This document shows positions 1 to 7,706 of a stretch of 45,071 bases of DNA, piece after piece. Below the pieces are notes generated by a model that was not told the DNA's origin, searched no databases, and saw only the letters and a program-made list of their open reading frames with translations. The stretch comes from an uncultured Ruminococcus sp. (lineage in GTDB: Bacteria > Bacillota > Clostridia > Oscillospirales > Acutalibacteraceae): the NCBI GenBank assembly GCA_910585865.1, contig CAJUGO010000016.1:1-45071 (forward strand), given 5' to 3'. The stretch's first letter is position 1, and every line of letters starts with the position of its first letter. A program made the position numbers and the translations under genes.

Positions 1-3000
1 TGCAGCTTGAAGAAGGCAATTGTGCGAATGATTTTAATGCATTGCACAACAGCTGCTTTGAAAACAATGAATACTGGCTGACAAACGAAAATAAGGCAAT
101 TACTGCTCAAAATGGTACAGTTACTATTAATGGACAAGCCGGTGCATATGATAACGCTGAAATATGGTCAGAGGAGACAACAGCACCCGAAGCAGAAGAA
201 ATCCAGCCCGCAACATATTATGAAACAGTAACTGAAACAGCGCCTAATGACAGCATAACAACATATGATGATTACGGCAATGTAATTAAAACTGAACAGG
301 GTTTTGTTAACAGAACAGTAAAGAAAACTTATGAGTCTGAAACTGCAACAGAAACCCTGGCAGAAACTCCTGATGACAATACATCCGAAGATTCCGGTAC
401 ATCAGATACAACGGAAACTTCGCTCGGCAATAAATATGTATACCAAAATGTAAATGTAGGCAGAGCCGGGGTAATATTTAATATTGTGGGCGAAGCACAG
501 GCAAAATCTGTGCCGTTATCAAATGAAGACCGTACTTTCGGTATAGCTCTTAATATTTATTACAAAAATAACTCTGTACCTGAATTGCATTATCAGGAAT
601 TCAATGCTGAAATATCACAAAAACAGACGGTAAGCATGTCCGTTATACCTGATAATGAAACTGAAGAAATTAGTTATGTATCATTTGCTTTTGTCTACGG
701 AAACAACAAAAATTCAATGACGGCATACAATGCGTCTCTCAATATTTCATCTTCCGGTTACACCGTTAATAACAGTGCTGATGATGATTCTTCTGTAGGT
801 TCCGGTAATGATACCGAGGATATTGATAACTTTGTTGACTATGAGGTTATTTCAGAAAGCATTGATAAAAATCAAACATACATGCAGACAGATGCTTTGT
901 ATGACACCGCAGGAAACTACGTTATAACCGAAACAGATGAATCGGGAAGCACATTAAGCTATACATATGATACAAACGGAAATGTTACTTCTGTTACCGA
1001 CGGCGAAGATAATATAGTAAATTACACATATGATGATAATAATCAGATTACGAGCGTAAAAGGATATGATGATTCTGAAAACTCATATGCATATGACGCA
1101 GGAAAAAATATATCCTCAATTACACATAATAATTTCAGCTATAAATTCAACTATGATGTATTCAGCAATCTGATTGCAACCAAAATAGGCAATACTGCCA
1201 TAGTATCAAATACATATTCGGCAAACAACGGTAATTTAATAAAGACGCTATACGCCAACGGTGACTATATAGAATACACATATGATGAATATGACAATAT
1301 TACAAAACTGACCTCTGAAACAGGGGTAATAGCTGAATTTGTCTATAACAAAAAGGGACTCATTGTAAAAGCTGTTGATAATTCAAGTGCAACAACTACT
1401 AACTATTATCATGATTTCAGCGGAGGTCTCATCTGCGAATACCGTCAGACAAATGAAGGAGACTTAGCATATTATCTCAGCTATGATTCTGAGGGCAATA
1501 AGGTAGAAAAGACCTCAATCAACGGTCAGACTAAAACCATAACTACAGGAACAGATGAAGACGGAAAAGCATTTGTCAGCAATGACGGAGTTACCGCAGA
1601 AAGTACGACTGATGACTTCAACAGAACAACAGAGGTTAAAACATCTCTTGGAGAAGGTCAGCCTGTATTCTTTACAAATTACGGATATTACGGTAAAAGA
1701 ACCTCATACCAAGTGGCTGAACTAACCCAGACATACGGCACAGATGAACTTGTAAAGTATCAGTACACATATGATGGCAACGGTAATATTACCGAAGTAA
1801 AAGAAAACGGAATCATTACTGCAAAATACACCTATGACGAGCTTAATCAGCTTGTCTGGTCAGGCGATAAAAATACAAACCTTTATACCCAAATTGTGTA
1901 TGACAATGCAGGTAATATTACAAGAACAGATATATATTCATTAGGCTCAAACTGGGCGCCTGTAAAACTGCTTGAAACCAAAACATATACATATGGTGAT
2001 TCCAGCTGGTGTGACAAGCTGACCGGTTATAACGGAACTGCCATAACATATGATGCAGTGGGCAATCCGCTTTCATACCGTGACGGAATGTCATTTACCT
2101 GGCAAAACGGCCGCCAGCTTGCATCTTTACAAACAGAAGATAATAGTGTAACCTATAAATATGACAGCAACGGTATGCGTACGCAGAAAGATGCTGACGG
2201 AGTAAAGACAAACTATTATTATGACAGCAGCAATAACCTCATCGGTCTTTCAAAGGGAAATAACACACTGTTATTCTACTACAATTCAAACGGCAATGTT
2301 ACTTCGTTTAAATATAACGGTGAAATGTACTACTATATCAAGAACTTACAGGGTGACATTGTAAAAATCATTGACCAATCGGGAGCAGAAGCTGCAAGCT
2401 ATAAATATGACTCCTGGGGTAAGATAACGGCTGAAAGCGGAAACTCTGCAATACGTGAGTTGAACCCGTTCCGCTACCGCGGCTATGTTTACGACACTGA
2501 AACAGGTCTTTATTATCTACAAAGCAGATACTATGATCCTATTACAGGCAGGTTTTTAAATGCGGATGTTTATTGTGATACACAAACAGGGATACTCGGG
2601 ACAAATATGTTTGCGTATTGCGAAAATAATCCTGTTTTCTATTCTGATAGTACGGGTTTTTGGAAGACTTATGATCATTTGGGCATAACAGAATATAGTG
2701 GCTTTTCAGGATCTTCATATAAAATTACAAGAGAATGGGTACAAAAAGCTGATTATTCTCCATGTGGCAGTACAAAATATTATAGTGCTCCATTTCATGG
2801 AAGAGAGAAAGCTCTTTATATTGGAAGATACTTATATAATCTAGCTTTAAGTATAAAAACATCTAAAAAAGCTAAGAAACTTGATTTTAAAGCAGGAAAA
2901 GGTGTTACAAAATTAGATGGTTGTTTAAAATATATATCGAATAATAAAAATAGTAATACCTATAATTCAAAAACACAATCTGCACAAAATAGTTTTCTAA

Positions 3001-3431
3001 AATTGATAAATGTAAAAAATTATAATACACAGTACCAGATTTTATTAGGACTTGCATTGCATACTTTGCAAGATTATTTTGCTCATGTTGTAAAAGCAAC
3101 TGTATATAAGACAAAAAATAATTTTTACAAGTGTAAAGGTTACAAATATGTAGCCGGTTTTAGTTGGCACATGTGGGAGGTTGATAACAAATTAGGACTT
3201 CATAATAATGATTTTGAGGATAATACATCAGTATTTACTTGGCGAATAAATACAGCAGAAGCATTAACAAAGAGCATTTATAAGAATTATTGGTCAAAAA
3301 ACAAAAAAATCACTGCTTTATCAACAAGGACAAAAAGTAATTACTCTGTATATAAAATTACCACATATGAAAATAATGTACTCTATTACTGGTGGATAAT
3401 ATCTTATACATATTATTATTATTGGTATTAA
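1..3431 (+). CDS. RHS/YD-repeat protein with variable C-terminal toxin-like tip (5' partial)
   Basis: The reading frame is open from base 3, so the true start lies upstream; residue numbers here count from the TTG at 42. Residues 1-130 are an acidic Glu/Thr-rich linker, and about 130-235 look like a beta-rich domain. From about 285 to 800 there are a dozen or more YD repeats of the YDxxGNV type. The RHS core end is recognisable near 808-845 (NPFRYRGYVYD, YYLQSRYYDP, GRFLNAD), followed by NPVFYSDSTG. After about residue 870 the protein becomes a very AT-rich, Lys/Tyr/Asn-rich variable tip. That tip has H879 in DHLGITEY, H1007/D1011/H1015 in LHTLQDYFAH and H1043/E1046. The pattern resembles the histidine/aspartate zinc sites of zinc-dependent phospholipase C or P1-nuclease-like folds; this is inference. 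RHS proteins of Gram-positive bacteria (WapA type) are exported polymorphic toxins. A lipoprotein gene follows 18 bases downstream. Confidence 0.85.
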   Translation, partial: QLEEGNCANDFNALHNSCFENNEYWLTNENKAITAQNGTVTINGQAGAYDNAEIWSEETTAPEAEEIQPATYYETVTETAPNDSITTYDDYGNVIKTEQGFVNRTVKKTYESETATETLAETPDDNTSEDSGTSDTTETSLGNKYVYQNVNVGRAGVIFNIVGEAQAKSVPLSNEDRTFGIALNIYYKNNSVPELHYQEFNAEISQKQTVSMSVIPDNETEEISYVSFAFVYGNNKNSMTAYNASLNISSSGYTVNNSADDDSSVGSGNDTEDIDNFVDYEVISESIDKNQTYMQTDALYDTAGNYVITETDESGSTLSYTYDTNGNVTSVTDGEDNIVNYTYDDNNQITSVKGYDDSENSYAYDAGKNISSITHNNFSYKFNYDVFSNLIATKIGNTAIVSNTYSANNGNLIKTLYANGDYIEYTYDEYDNITKLTSETGVIAEFVYNKKGLIVKAVDNSSATTTNYYHDFSGGLICEYRQTNEGDLAYYLSYDSEGNKVEKTSINGQTKTITTGTDEDGKAFVSNDGVTAESTTDDFNRTTEVKTSLGEGQPVFFTNYGYYGKRTSYQVAELTQTYGTDELVKYQYTYDGNGNITEVKENGIITAKYTYDELNQLVWSGDKNTNLYTQIVYDNAGNITRTDIYSLGSNWAPVKLLETKTYTYGDSSWCDKLTGYNGTAITYDAVGNPLSYRDGMSFTWQNGRQLASLQTEDNSVTYKYDSNGMRTQKDADGVKTNYYYDSSNNLIGLSKGNNTLLFYYNSNGNVTSFKYNGEMYYYIKNLQGDIVKIIDQSGAEAASYKYDSWGKITAESGNSAIRELNPFRYRGYVYDTETGLYYLQSRYYDPITGRFLNADVYCDTQTGILGTNMFAYCENNPVFYSDSTGFWKTYDHLGITEYSGFSGSSYKITREWVQKADYSPCGSTKYYSAPFHGREKALYIGRYLYNLALSIKTSKKAKKLDFKAGKGVTKLDGCLKYISNNKNSNTYNSKTQSAQNSFLKLINVKNYNTQYQILLGLALHTLQDYFAHVVKATVYKTKNNFYKCKGYKYVAGFSWHMWEVDNKLGLHNNDFEDNTSVFTWRINTAEALTKSIYKNYWSKNKKITALSTRTKSNYSVYKITTYENNVLYYWWIISYTYYYYWY
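1099..1360 (+). repeat. RHS-core repeat, copy A
   Basis: This segment inside the intact RHS gene is duplicated at 4283-4545. By hand alignment the copies differ at about 19 positions plus one inserted base over about 262 bases, so they are roughly 93% identical. The duplication covers YD-repeat coding sequence. It is the kind of homology that allows tip exchange by recombination in RHS loci. Confidence 0.9.
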
Positions 3432-3449
3432 CAATTCGGAGGTTATAAC

Positions 3450-4253
3450 ATGAAAAAGAAAACTACACTTTTACTAATTGTAAGTTTATTATTTGTCATA
3501 TTTCCCGGATGTAATAAAGATTACTCAAATTACAAGAGTGAAGAGGGGTATCACGAGTATATAAGTGACAGTAATTCAGGATATGATGATGCACCGTATT
3601 TTGCATGTAAAAGTTCTATGATTAATAATGAGAAAGCCCGTTGTTATTATAAAGAAAACAGCCGTCGGTCAGGAAATTATATAATTACTAATTATGAAGA
3701 TGGTATTTGTATTAATAAATGCCTGGGTGATGAACCAATGGATATACCCAGCGAAATAGAAGGAAAACCGGTCATAAAAGTAGGAAGTTATTTAAAAAAT
3801 GATGAAGTTTATCCGGCATATTATGACTGGGGCTTTTGCACAATGAAAATTCCAAAAACAGTTAAATATATAGAAGATAACTTTTATTCATATACCGGTG
3901 GTATGGAAAATATGGAGGAATTCACTTTAATTGCATCTATACAAGTCGATACAGATAATCCGTATTACACTTCAAAGAATGGTTCATTGTACACTAAAGA
4001 TATGAAAGTAATGCTGTTTTTGGGGGAAGAGGCATATGAAGTTCCAAGCACTGTTAATAAAATACAGCCTATTGACGGTTTTAAAGCAGACAACTCCTTT
4101 TCTTTAAAAATAGGAAATAATGTATCTGAAATTAATGCCCAAATATACGGTGAAAATGATATACCACAATTTGTAATATATGGTAATAGAAATACTGTTG
4201 CAGAACAATGGGCAAAAGAAAATAATGTAGAATTTAGAGAATTAAAGGATTAA
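3450..4253 (+). CDS. BspA-like leucine-rich-repeat lipoprotein, candidate immunity protein
   Basis: This 267-residue protein starts at an ATG behind a clear GGAGG site, 18 bases after the RHS stop. It has a lysine-rich start, a hydrophobic stretch and a lipobox ending FPGC with Cys21, so it should be anchored on the outer face of the membrane. The body carries LRR_5/BspA-type pieces: an IPSEIEGKPVIKVG segment, a YTKDMK strand repeat, and a C-terminal AEQWAKENNVEF like the closing turn of BspA-type repeats. It is clearly paralogous to the lipoprotein at 5099-5980. Each copy directly follows an RHS tip sequence, which suggests a role in protecting the cell from the tip. That role is inferred from position only. 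A surface lipoprotein unrelated to toxin immunity is the alternative. Confidence 0.75.
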   Translation: MKKKTTLLLIVSLLFVIFPGCNKDYSNYKSEEGYHEYISDSNSGYDDAPYFACKSSMINNEKARCYYKENSRRSGNYIITNYEDGICINKCLGDEPMDIPSEIEGKPVIKVGSYLKNDEVYPAYYDWGFCTMKIPKTVKYIEDNFYSYTGGMENMEEFTLIASIQVDTDNPYYTSKNGSLYTKDMKVMLFLGEEAYEVPSTVNKIQPIDGFKADNSFSLKIGNNVSEINAQIYGENDIPQFVIYGNRNTVAEQWAKENNVEFRELKD

Positions 4254-4282
4254 CTTTGGTCTTATAATTTGTTTGATATATA

Positions 4283-4545
4283 CAGGAAAAAATATATCCT
4301 CAATTACACATAATAATTTCAGTTATAAATTCAACTATGATGTATTCAGCAATCTGATATCAACCAAAATAGGCAATACCGTCGTTGTTTCAAATACATA
4401 TTTGGCAAACAACGGTAATCTTATCAAAACTACCTACGCCAATGGTGACTATATAGAATACACATATGATGAATATGACAATATTACAAAACTGACCCTC
4501 TGAAACAGGGATAATAGCTGAATTTGTCTATAACAAAAAGGGACT
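4283..4545 (+). repeat. RHS-core repeat, copy B
   Basis: Second copy of the segment at 1099-1360, offset by 3184 bases, with one inserted C that breaks the frame. It marks the upstream edge of the displaced tip cassette. Confidence 0.9.
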
Positions 4546-5088
4546 ACATCTATAAGTTTTTTAAAATATAAGGCAAATAACAAAGGTAGTAAAAATAAGA
4601 CTATAAATGCTCAGAATGCTTTTCTTAAAAAAATAAATATCACCAATAAAGCTACACAGTACAAAATACTATTAGGATTAGCTTTACATACATTGCAAGA
4701 TTATTTTGCTCATGTTGTTTGTGTAAGTGCAGTATCCTCTACTGATAAATTCTATGGAAACAAAAATAAATTGACACATTATTTAAATGAAAGCGGTAAT
4801 AGATATAGGATGTTTGAAATGGATGACTTTATGGGTATTCCGAATGACCAATTTGAAGATGATATTAATGTTTTTAGGTGGAGATATGAAACTACACTTG
4901 CGTTATCAAAAAGAATTTATTCTTGTTGGAGTAAGAGCAAAAAAATAAAATCAATTTCTGCTTCTACAAGAAACGAGAATTATACTTACAAAACTACCAG
5001 TTATTGGTATAATAAAAAGAAAAAGAAATATGAAACTAGATATTGGGTAGTAACATCTAATAGATATTTTTATGTTTTAAATACATAG
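4283..5088 (+). pseudogene. Displaced RHS core fragment fused to a second toxin-like tip
   Basis: Bases 4283-4545 copy internal YD-repeat sequence of the intact RHS gene. One extra C near 4496 shifts the frame and creates a TGA at 4501. The sequence then jumps, near 4545, straight to a tip homologous to the C-terminus of the intact protein, skipping the rest of the core. The tip is open from about 4534 to 5088 and contains the same LHTLQDYFAHVV motif (His codons at 4687 and 4711, Asp at 4699). There is no ATG with a ribosome site; the first usable codon is a TTG at 4693 inside the motif. It is probably untranslated and serves, if anything, as a silent cassette. The following lipoprotein gene starts 10 bases later and appears intact. 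Confidence 0.8.
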
Positions 5089-5098
5089 GGGGATAATT

Positions 5099-5980
5099 AT
5101 GAAAAATAAAATTTATTTATTACTTTTTATTATAATACTTATACAAGTTTATGTTTTATTATGTGGTTGTGCAAAAAAAAGTTATGTAGACTATAAAAAT
5201 GAAGAAGGATATGCAGAGTATATAAGCTATGCAGATAAAGGTTGCAAATATGCTTCATACTACAATATTCCTGAATCTATAGTTAACAATGAAAAAGCTT
5301 TAAAATATTATAAAAGCAATATCAGAGAATGCGGCGATTTCAAAATAACTAATTTTTTAGATGGAATATGTATAAACGACTATGTAGGAGAAATAAAAAA
5401 TAATGAAATTATAATACCAGAAGCTATAGAAGGAAAACCTGTAATAGCTATAGGTACATACTTTCATAATAAATATCGAAACAGTCAAGAAGTATATGAT
5501 AGATACAGGGGAGTATTTGATAGTGAAGGTTCACCTATTGAACCTTTAAGTATTCATTTACCTTCAGGTTTAAAATATATCAGTGAATTTAATGTTGATA
5601 ATCAGCTATGTACTAATTATATTATTGGCTCTGGAACTGTAAATTTTTTTGTTAATGAGGAAAACCCTTACTATGCAAGTGAAAATGGGAATCTTTATAC
5701 AAAAGATATGAAAACGATTCTTTATTTAAGCGACAGCACTCGTCCTAATATTACAATATCTAAAGAAACAGAAATTTTTACTCCTTCAAACAATCTTATT
5801 GGTAACTGGGGGGAATCCATTAAATTTGATAAAAATATTAGAATAATTGATACAGATTTTTATTGCGAGGAGACAGATGAATACTTATCTTGTCCATTTT
5901 CTATTAAGGGTTATGCCGATACGGCAGCAGAACAATGGGCACAAGAAAATAATATAGAATTTATAGAATTAAAAGATTGA
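5099..5980 (+). CDS. BspA-like repeat lipoprotein, second candidate immunity protein
   Basis: This 293-residue protein starts at an ATG behind a GGGGG ribosome site, 10 bases after the displaced tip. The signal peptide is strongly hydrophobic and ends in LLCGC, with lipidation expected at Cys24. It aligns along its length with the lipoprotein at 3450-4253: both have a YK-EEGY-EYIS block, an NNEKA-YYK block, GICIN, an EGKPVI block, YTKDMK, and the C-terminal AEQWA-ENN-EF-ELKD. The two differ substantially between these blocks, as expected for immunity proteins matched to different tips. The gene is intact although its upstream partner is broken, which fits retention of an orphan immunity gene. 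Function is inferred from context. Confidence 0.75.
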   Translation: MKNKIYLLLFIIILIQVYVLLCGCAKKSYVDYKNEEGYAEYISYADKGCKYASYYNIPESIVNNEKALKYYKSNIRECGDFKITNFLDGICINDYVGEIKNNEIIIPEAIEGKPVIAIGTYFHNKYRNSQEVYDRYRGVFDSEGSPIEPLSIHLPSGLKYISEFNVDNQLCTNYIIGSGTVNFFVNEENPYYASENGNLYTKDMKTILYLSDSTRPNITISKETEIFTPSNNLIGNWGESIKFDKNIRIIDTDFYCEETDEYLSCPFSIKGYADTAAEQWAQENNIEFIELKD

Positions 5981-6077
5981 TCTTAGCGTATTTGAATAAC
6001 ATATATCAACTTACCAGGTATTATACTTCAACTTATTATACGAATTGTTGTGCAAACAATAAAAGATAAGACAAAAT

Positions 6078-6118
6078 AAAGCACCAAAACTACTTCTGTA
6101 ATTTTGGTGCTTTTAATT
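6078..6118 (+). terminator. Intrinsic terminator
   Basis: A perfect 12-bp stem (6078-6089 with 6102-6113) encloses a 12-base loop and is followed by a T-rich tract. It closes the RHS-lipoprotein region. The A-rich left flank could also let it act for the minus-strand gene that ends at 6223. The bases between 5981 and 6078 show nothing recognisable. Confidence 0.8.
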
Positions 6119-6222
6119 TTGAAATAATAATAAATAATCTACATGAAATTAATTGTACATATAAGCCGTTTGATGATGGCGTTATTTGCAGTGACGAACG
6201 GGATTTCTATGTACGGCGGAGT

Positions 6223-6795
6223 TTACTGCTCTGCCTTTTTGCTTTTTATATAATCGTCAAATTGTTCTCTGATTTGCCGTTCTAAAGGGTGCAGATACCA
6301 GTCACCGCGCAATTCAAGGTCATGCATACGCTTTTCTCTATATCTTGCTGATTCTAAAGATATGTTGCATAGTTTTGAGATATCTCGAGCAGTAAATGTC
6401 TGTAATTCATGAAGAACGCATGCAGGAGCTAATAGATCTCTTGCAAACACATTAGCTTCATTTTCAATATCTCCGCGCATTGAAAATGTTTTGTATTCAG
6501 GAGTATTAATCAATAAATGTCCTAAAAAAATATGGCCTAACTCATGAGCTATCGTAAAACGGCAACGATTTGATGATTCAGTATCATTATAAATAATATT
6601 GAATTTTCTATTGTGTGATATAGTTATTCCACTTTTCCCATTTGGTAATTTATTAATATCACTGTTTTTAAATAATTTAATATTTCTTGATTGTTTTACG
6701 ATATCTGTCACCATCACCGGTAATGAATTGACATTATAATCTAATATACATTTCCATGAAGCATTACGCGCATTTTTGTATTTGCCATAATCCAT
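6223..6795 (-). CDS. ImmA/IrrE family metallopeptidase
   Basis: This 190-residue protein has the zinc-peptidase signature HELGH (H84, E85, H88) in the context FTIAHELGHIFLGH, with a downstream acidic ligand candidate in ENEANVFARDLL, as in the IrrE N-terminal-like family (PF06114). Such enzymes cleave or inactivate a cognate XRE-type repressor of a mobile element, for example ImmA acting on ImmR in ICEBs1. The start ATG follows GAGGTGAT, which itself lies in one arm of a long palindrome. Immediately upstream on the same strand is the broken C-terminal part of an XRE regulator, the expected partner. With the partner damaged, the peptidase may have no target here. Confidence 0.88.
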   Translation of the reverse strand: MDYGKYKNARNASWKCILDYNVNSLPVMVTDIVKQSRNIKLFKNSDINKLPNGKSGITISHNRKFNIIYNDTESSNRCRFTIAHELGHIFLGHLLINTPEYKTFSMRGDIENEANVFARDLLAPACVLHELQTFTARDISKLCNISLESARYREKRMHDLELRGDWYLHPLERQIREQFDDYIKSKKAEQ

Positions 6796-6798
6796 ATT

Positions 6799-6832
6799 AT
6801 CACCTCATAGGTATTATAACCTGTGAGGTGAT
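6799..6832 (-). promoter_or_regulatory. Palindrome centred on a TATAAT, overlapping the immA-like ribosome site
   Basis: Arms 6799-6807 and 6824-6832 are a perfect 9-bp inverted repeat. Inner AGGT/ACCT arms extend it to 13 pairs with one mismatch. The centre reads TATAAT on the minus strand, about 17 bases before the peptidase ATG. The right-hand arm contains the GAGGTGA ribosome site. It could be a regulator operator over a promoter with a very short leader, or an RNA hairpin hiding the ribosome site. Confidence 0.5.
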
Positions 6833-6839
6833 TTTTCAT

Positions 6840-7132
6840 TTAAAGCTTTTCATCACTTTCCGGTGCTGAATCTAATATATCTAAATCTTTTTTAGGAATT
6901 TCAACAACTTTTATCGGTTCATCATTATTTTTACTTCGTGCGGCTATTGTGACTGTTACAGTTTCTTCATCAGTGTGCTGACAGCGTTCATATTCAATGT
7001 CTAAAACTTTGTCTACTACCTTTTTTCCGAAGTTGTCAAGAGATCTGTATTTTTTTATGTTTTTTTCTCTTCTAATGATAATTTAATATCTATAATTTTT
7101 TCCCATTCGAATAAATAATTTGCTATTTCCAT
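6840..7132 (-). pseudogene. XRE-family regulator remnant (frameshifted, N-terminus missing)
   Basis: Minus-strand translation from 7132 reads MEIANYLFEWEKIIDIKLS followed by LEEK. After a one-base shift in a run of seven A it continues as KNIKKYRSLDNFGKKVVDKV, then LDIEYERC, and ends at a TAA at 6840-6842. The KYRSLD-x-GKK-V-x-VLD-EYERC pattern is typical of the C-terminal half of clostridial XRE regulators that pair with ImmA/IrrE peptidases. The helix-turn-helix half is absent; the sequence upstream of 7132 is unrelated and reads on the other strand. The gene is therefore truncated at its 5' end as well as frameshifted. Confidence 0.65.
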
Positions 7133-7339
7133 ACTATGACCATTCAAGATGAACAAGACGGTGGGGAGGGTTTGAACTCCATCGGAAAATACATCACTGA
7201 TCTATTCAAAATTTAAAGTGAGGTCACAGAAGATTTTGAACATTACAAGCGTACTGACAAAAAGTAAAATCATGTTGGACAATGCTTCACGCATATCCTG
7301 TTAGAAGAGAGGGGGATTTGGTAAACTGTGGAGATAATC
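7133..7339. other. Mobile-element debris without an intact gene
   Basis: On the plus strand a short open stretch from about 7142 encodes IQDEQDGGEG, then LNSIGKYITDLFKI, and stops at 7214. The same frame then encodes SEVTEDFEHYKRTDKK and stops again. Neither piece has a start with a ribosome site. They look like C-terminal scraps of element genes whose families I do not recognise. Base composition is visibly richer in G and C than the RHS tips. Confidence 0.35.
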
Positions 7340-7504
7340 ATGCACTATCCTAAGACTGAGCAGGGCTGGTGCGAACTTCAAAAAAGAATAGCTTCTGTTC
7401 ATGCTGAGGCGGTAGAACAATACCTTTCTAAGTTGCCATGCCCTAAAGAGCAAAAGCTGGCATTACTGAAAGCTGTTCAGGACGATTTGAAGAATGACAA
7501 GTAG
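7340..7504 (+). CDS. Small hypothetical protein (54 aa), probably from a mobile element
   Basis: An ATG at 7340 follows a GGAGA ribosome site and opens 54 codons to a TAG at 7502. The protein begins MHYPKTEQGWCELQKR and continues with an Ala/Glu-rich helix and the segment LPCPKEQKLALLKAVQDDL. It is largely helical with no membrane segment. A strong terminator follows 12 bases after the stop, which supports a real transcription unit. It reminds me of small conserved proteins carried by clostridial integrative elements, but I cannot name a family and assign no function. Confidence 0.55.
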   Translation: MHYPKTEQGWCELQKRIASVHAEAVEQYLSKLPCPKEQKLALLKAVQDDLKNDK

Positions 7505-7516
7505 GTACATAAAATG

Positions 7517-7553
7517 AGACGGTCAGGCTAATTAGGCTTGACCGTCTTTCTTA
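7517..7553 (+). terminator. Intrinsic terminator after the 54-aa gene
   Basis: Arms 7517-7529 and 7535-7547 pair over about 13 positions, including G-T wobbles, around a short loop. TTTCTT follows. The left arm begins AGACGGTCA and the right arm ends TGACCGTCT. Confidence 0.8.
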
Positions 7554-7556
7554 CAA

Positions 7557-7664
7557 TTAAGATTTAATAATTGCACTTTTTGTGATTAGATAAATTTTAC
7601 CTTTTTCCGTCAATTTAATAAATTCAGCGTTTCCTCCTGATGTAGTTTTTGCTTCATATAGACC
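7557..7664 (-). pseudogene. C-terminal fragment of a small protein
   Basis: The minus strand encodes GLYEAKTTSGGNAEFIKLTE followed by KGKIYLITKS and ends at a TAA at 7557. An in-frame TAG lies immediately upstream at 7665-7667 and there is no start codon with a ribosome site. The LTEKGKIYL ending resembles the last strand of small winged-helix or YjcQ-like proteins of mobile elements. The identification is weak; that it is a fragment is clear. Confidence 0.4.
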
Positions 7665-7706
7665 CTAGTAATAGTTTTTTATTATTATACCTTAATATGA
7701 AGATTT

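Noticed and set aside
1105..2460. Tandem DNA repeats or a CRISPR array in the RHS gene
   Set aside because: The regularity is the protein-level YD repeat; there are no identical spaced DNA repeats, and no CRISPR array occurs anywhere in the window.
6143..6253. 36-codon plus-strand ORF beginning MKLIVHISRLMM
   Set aside because: No ribosome site, and it overlaps the end of the convincing ImmA/IrrE gene on the other strand.
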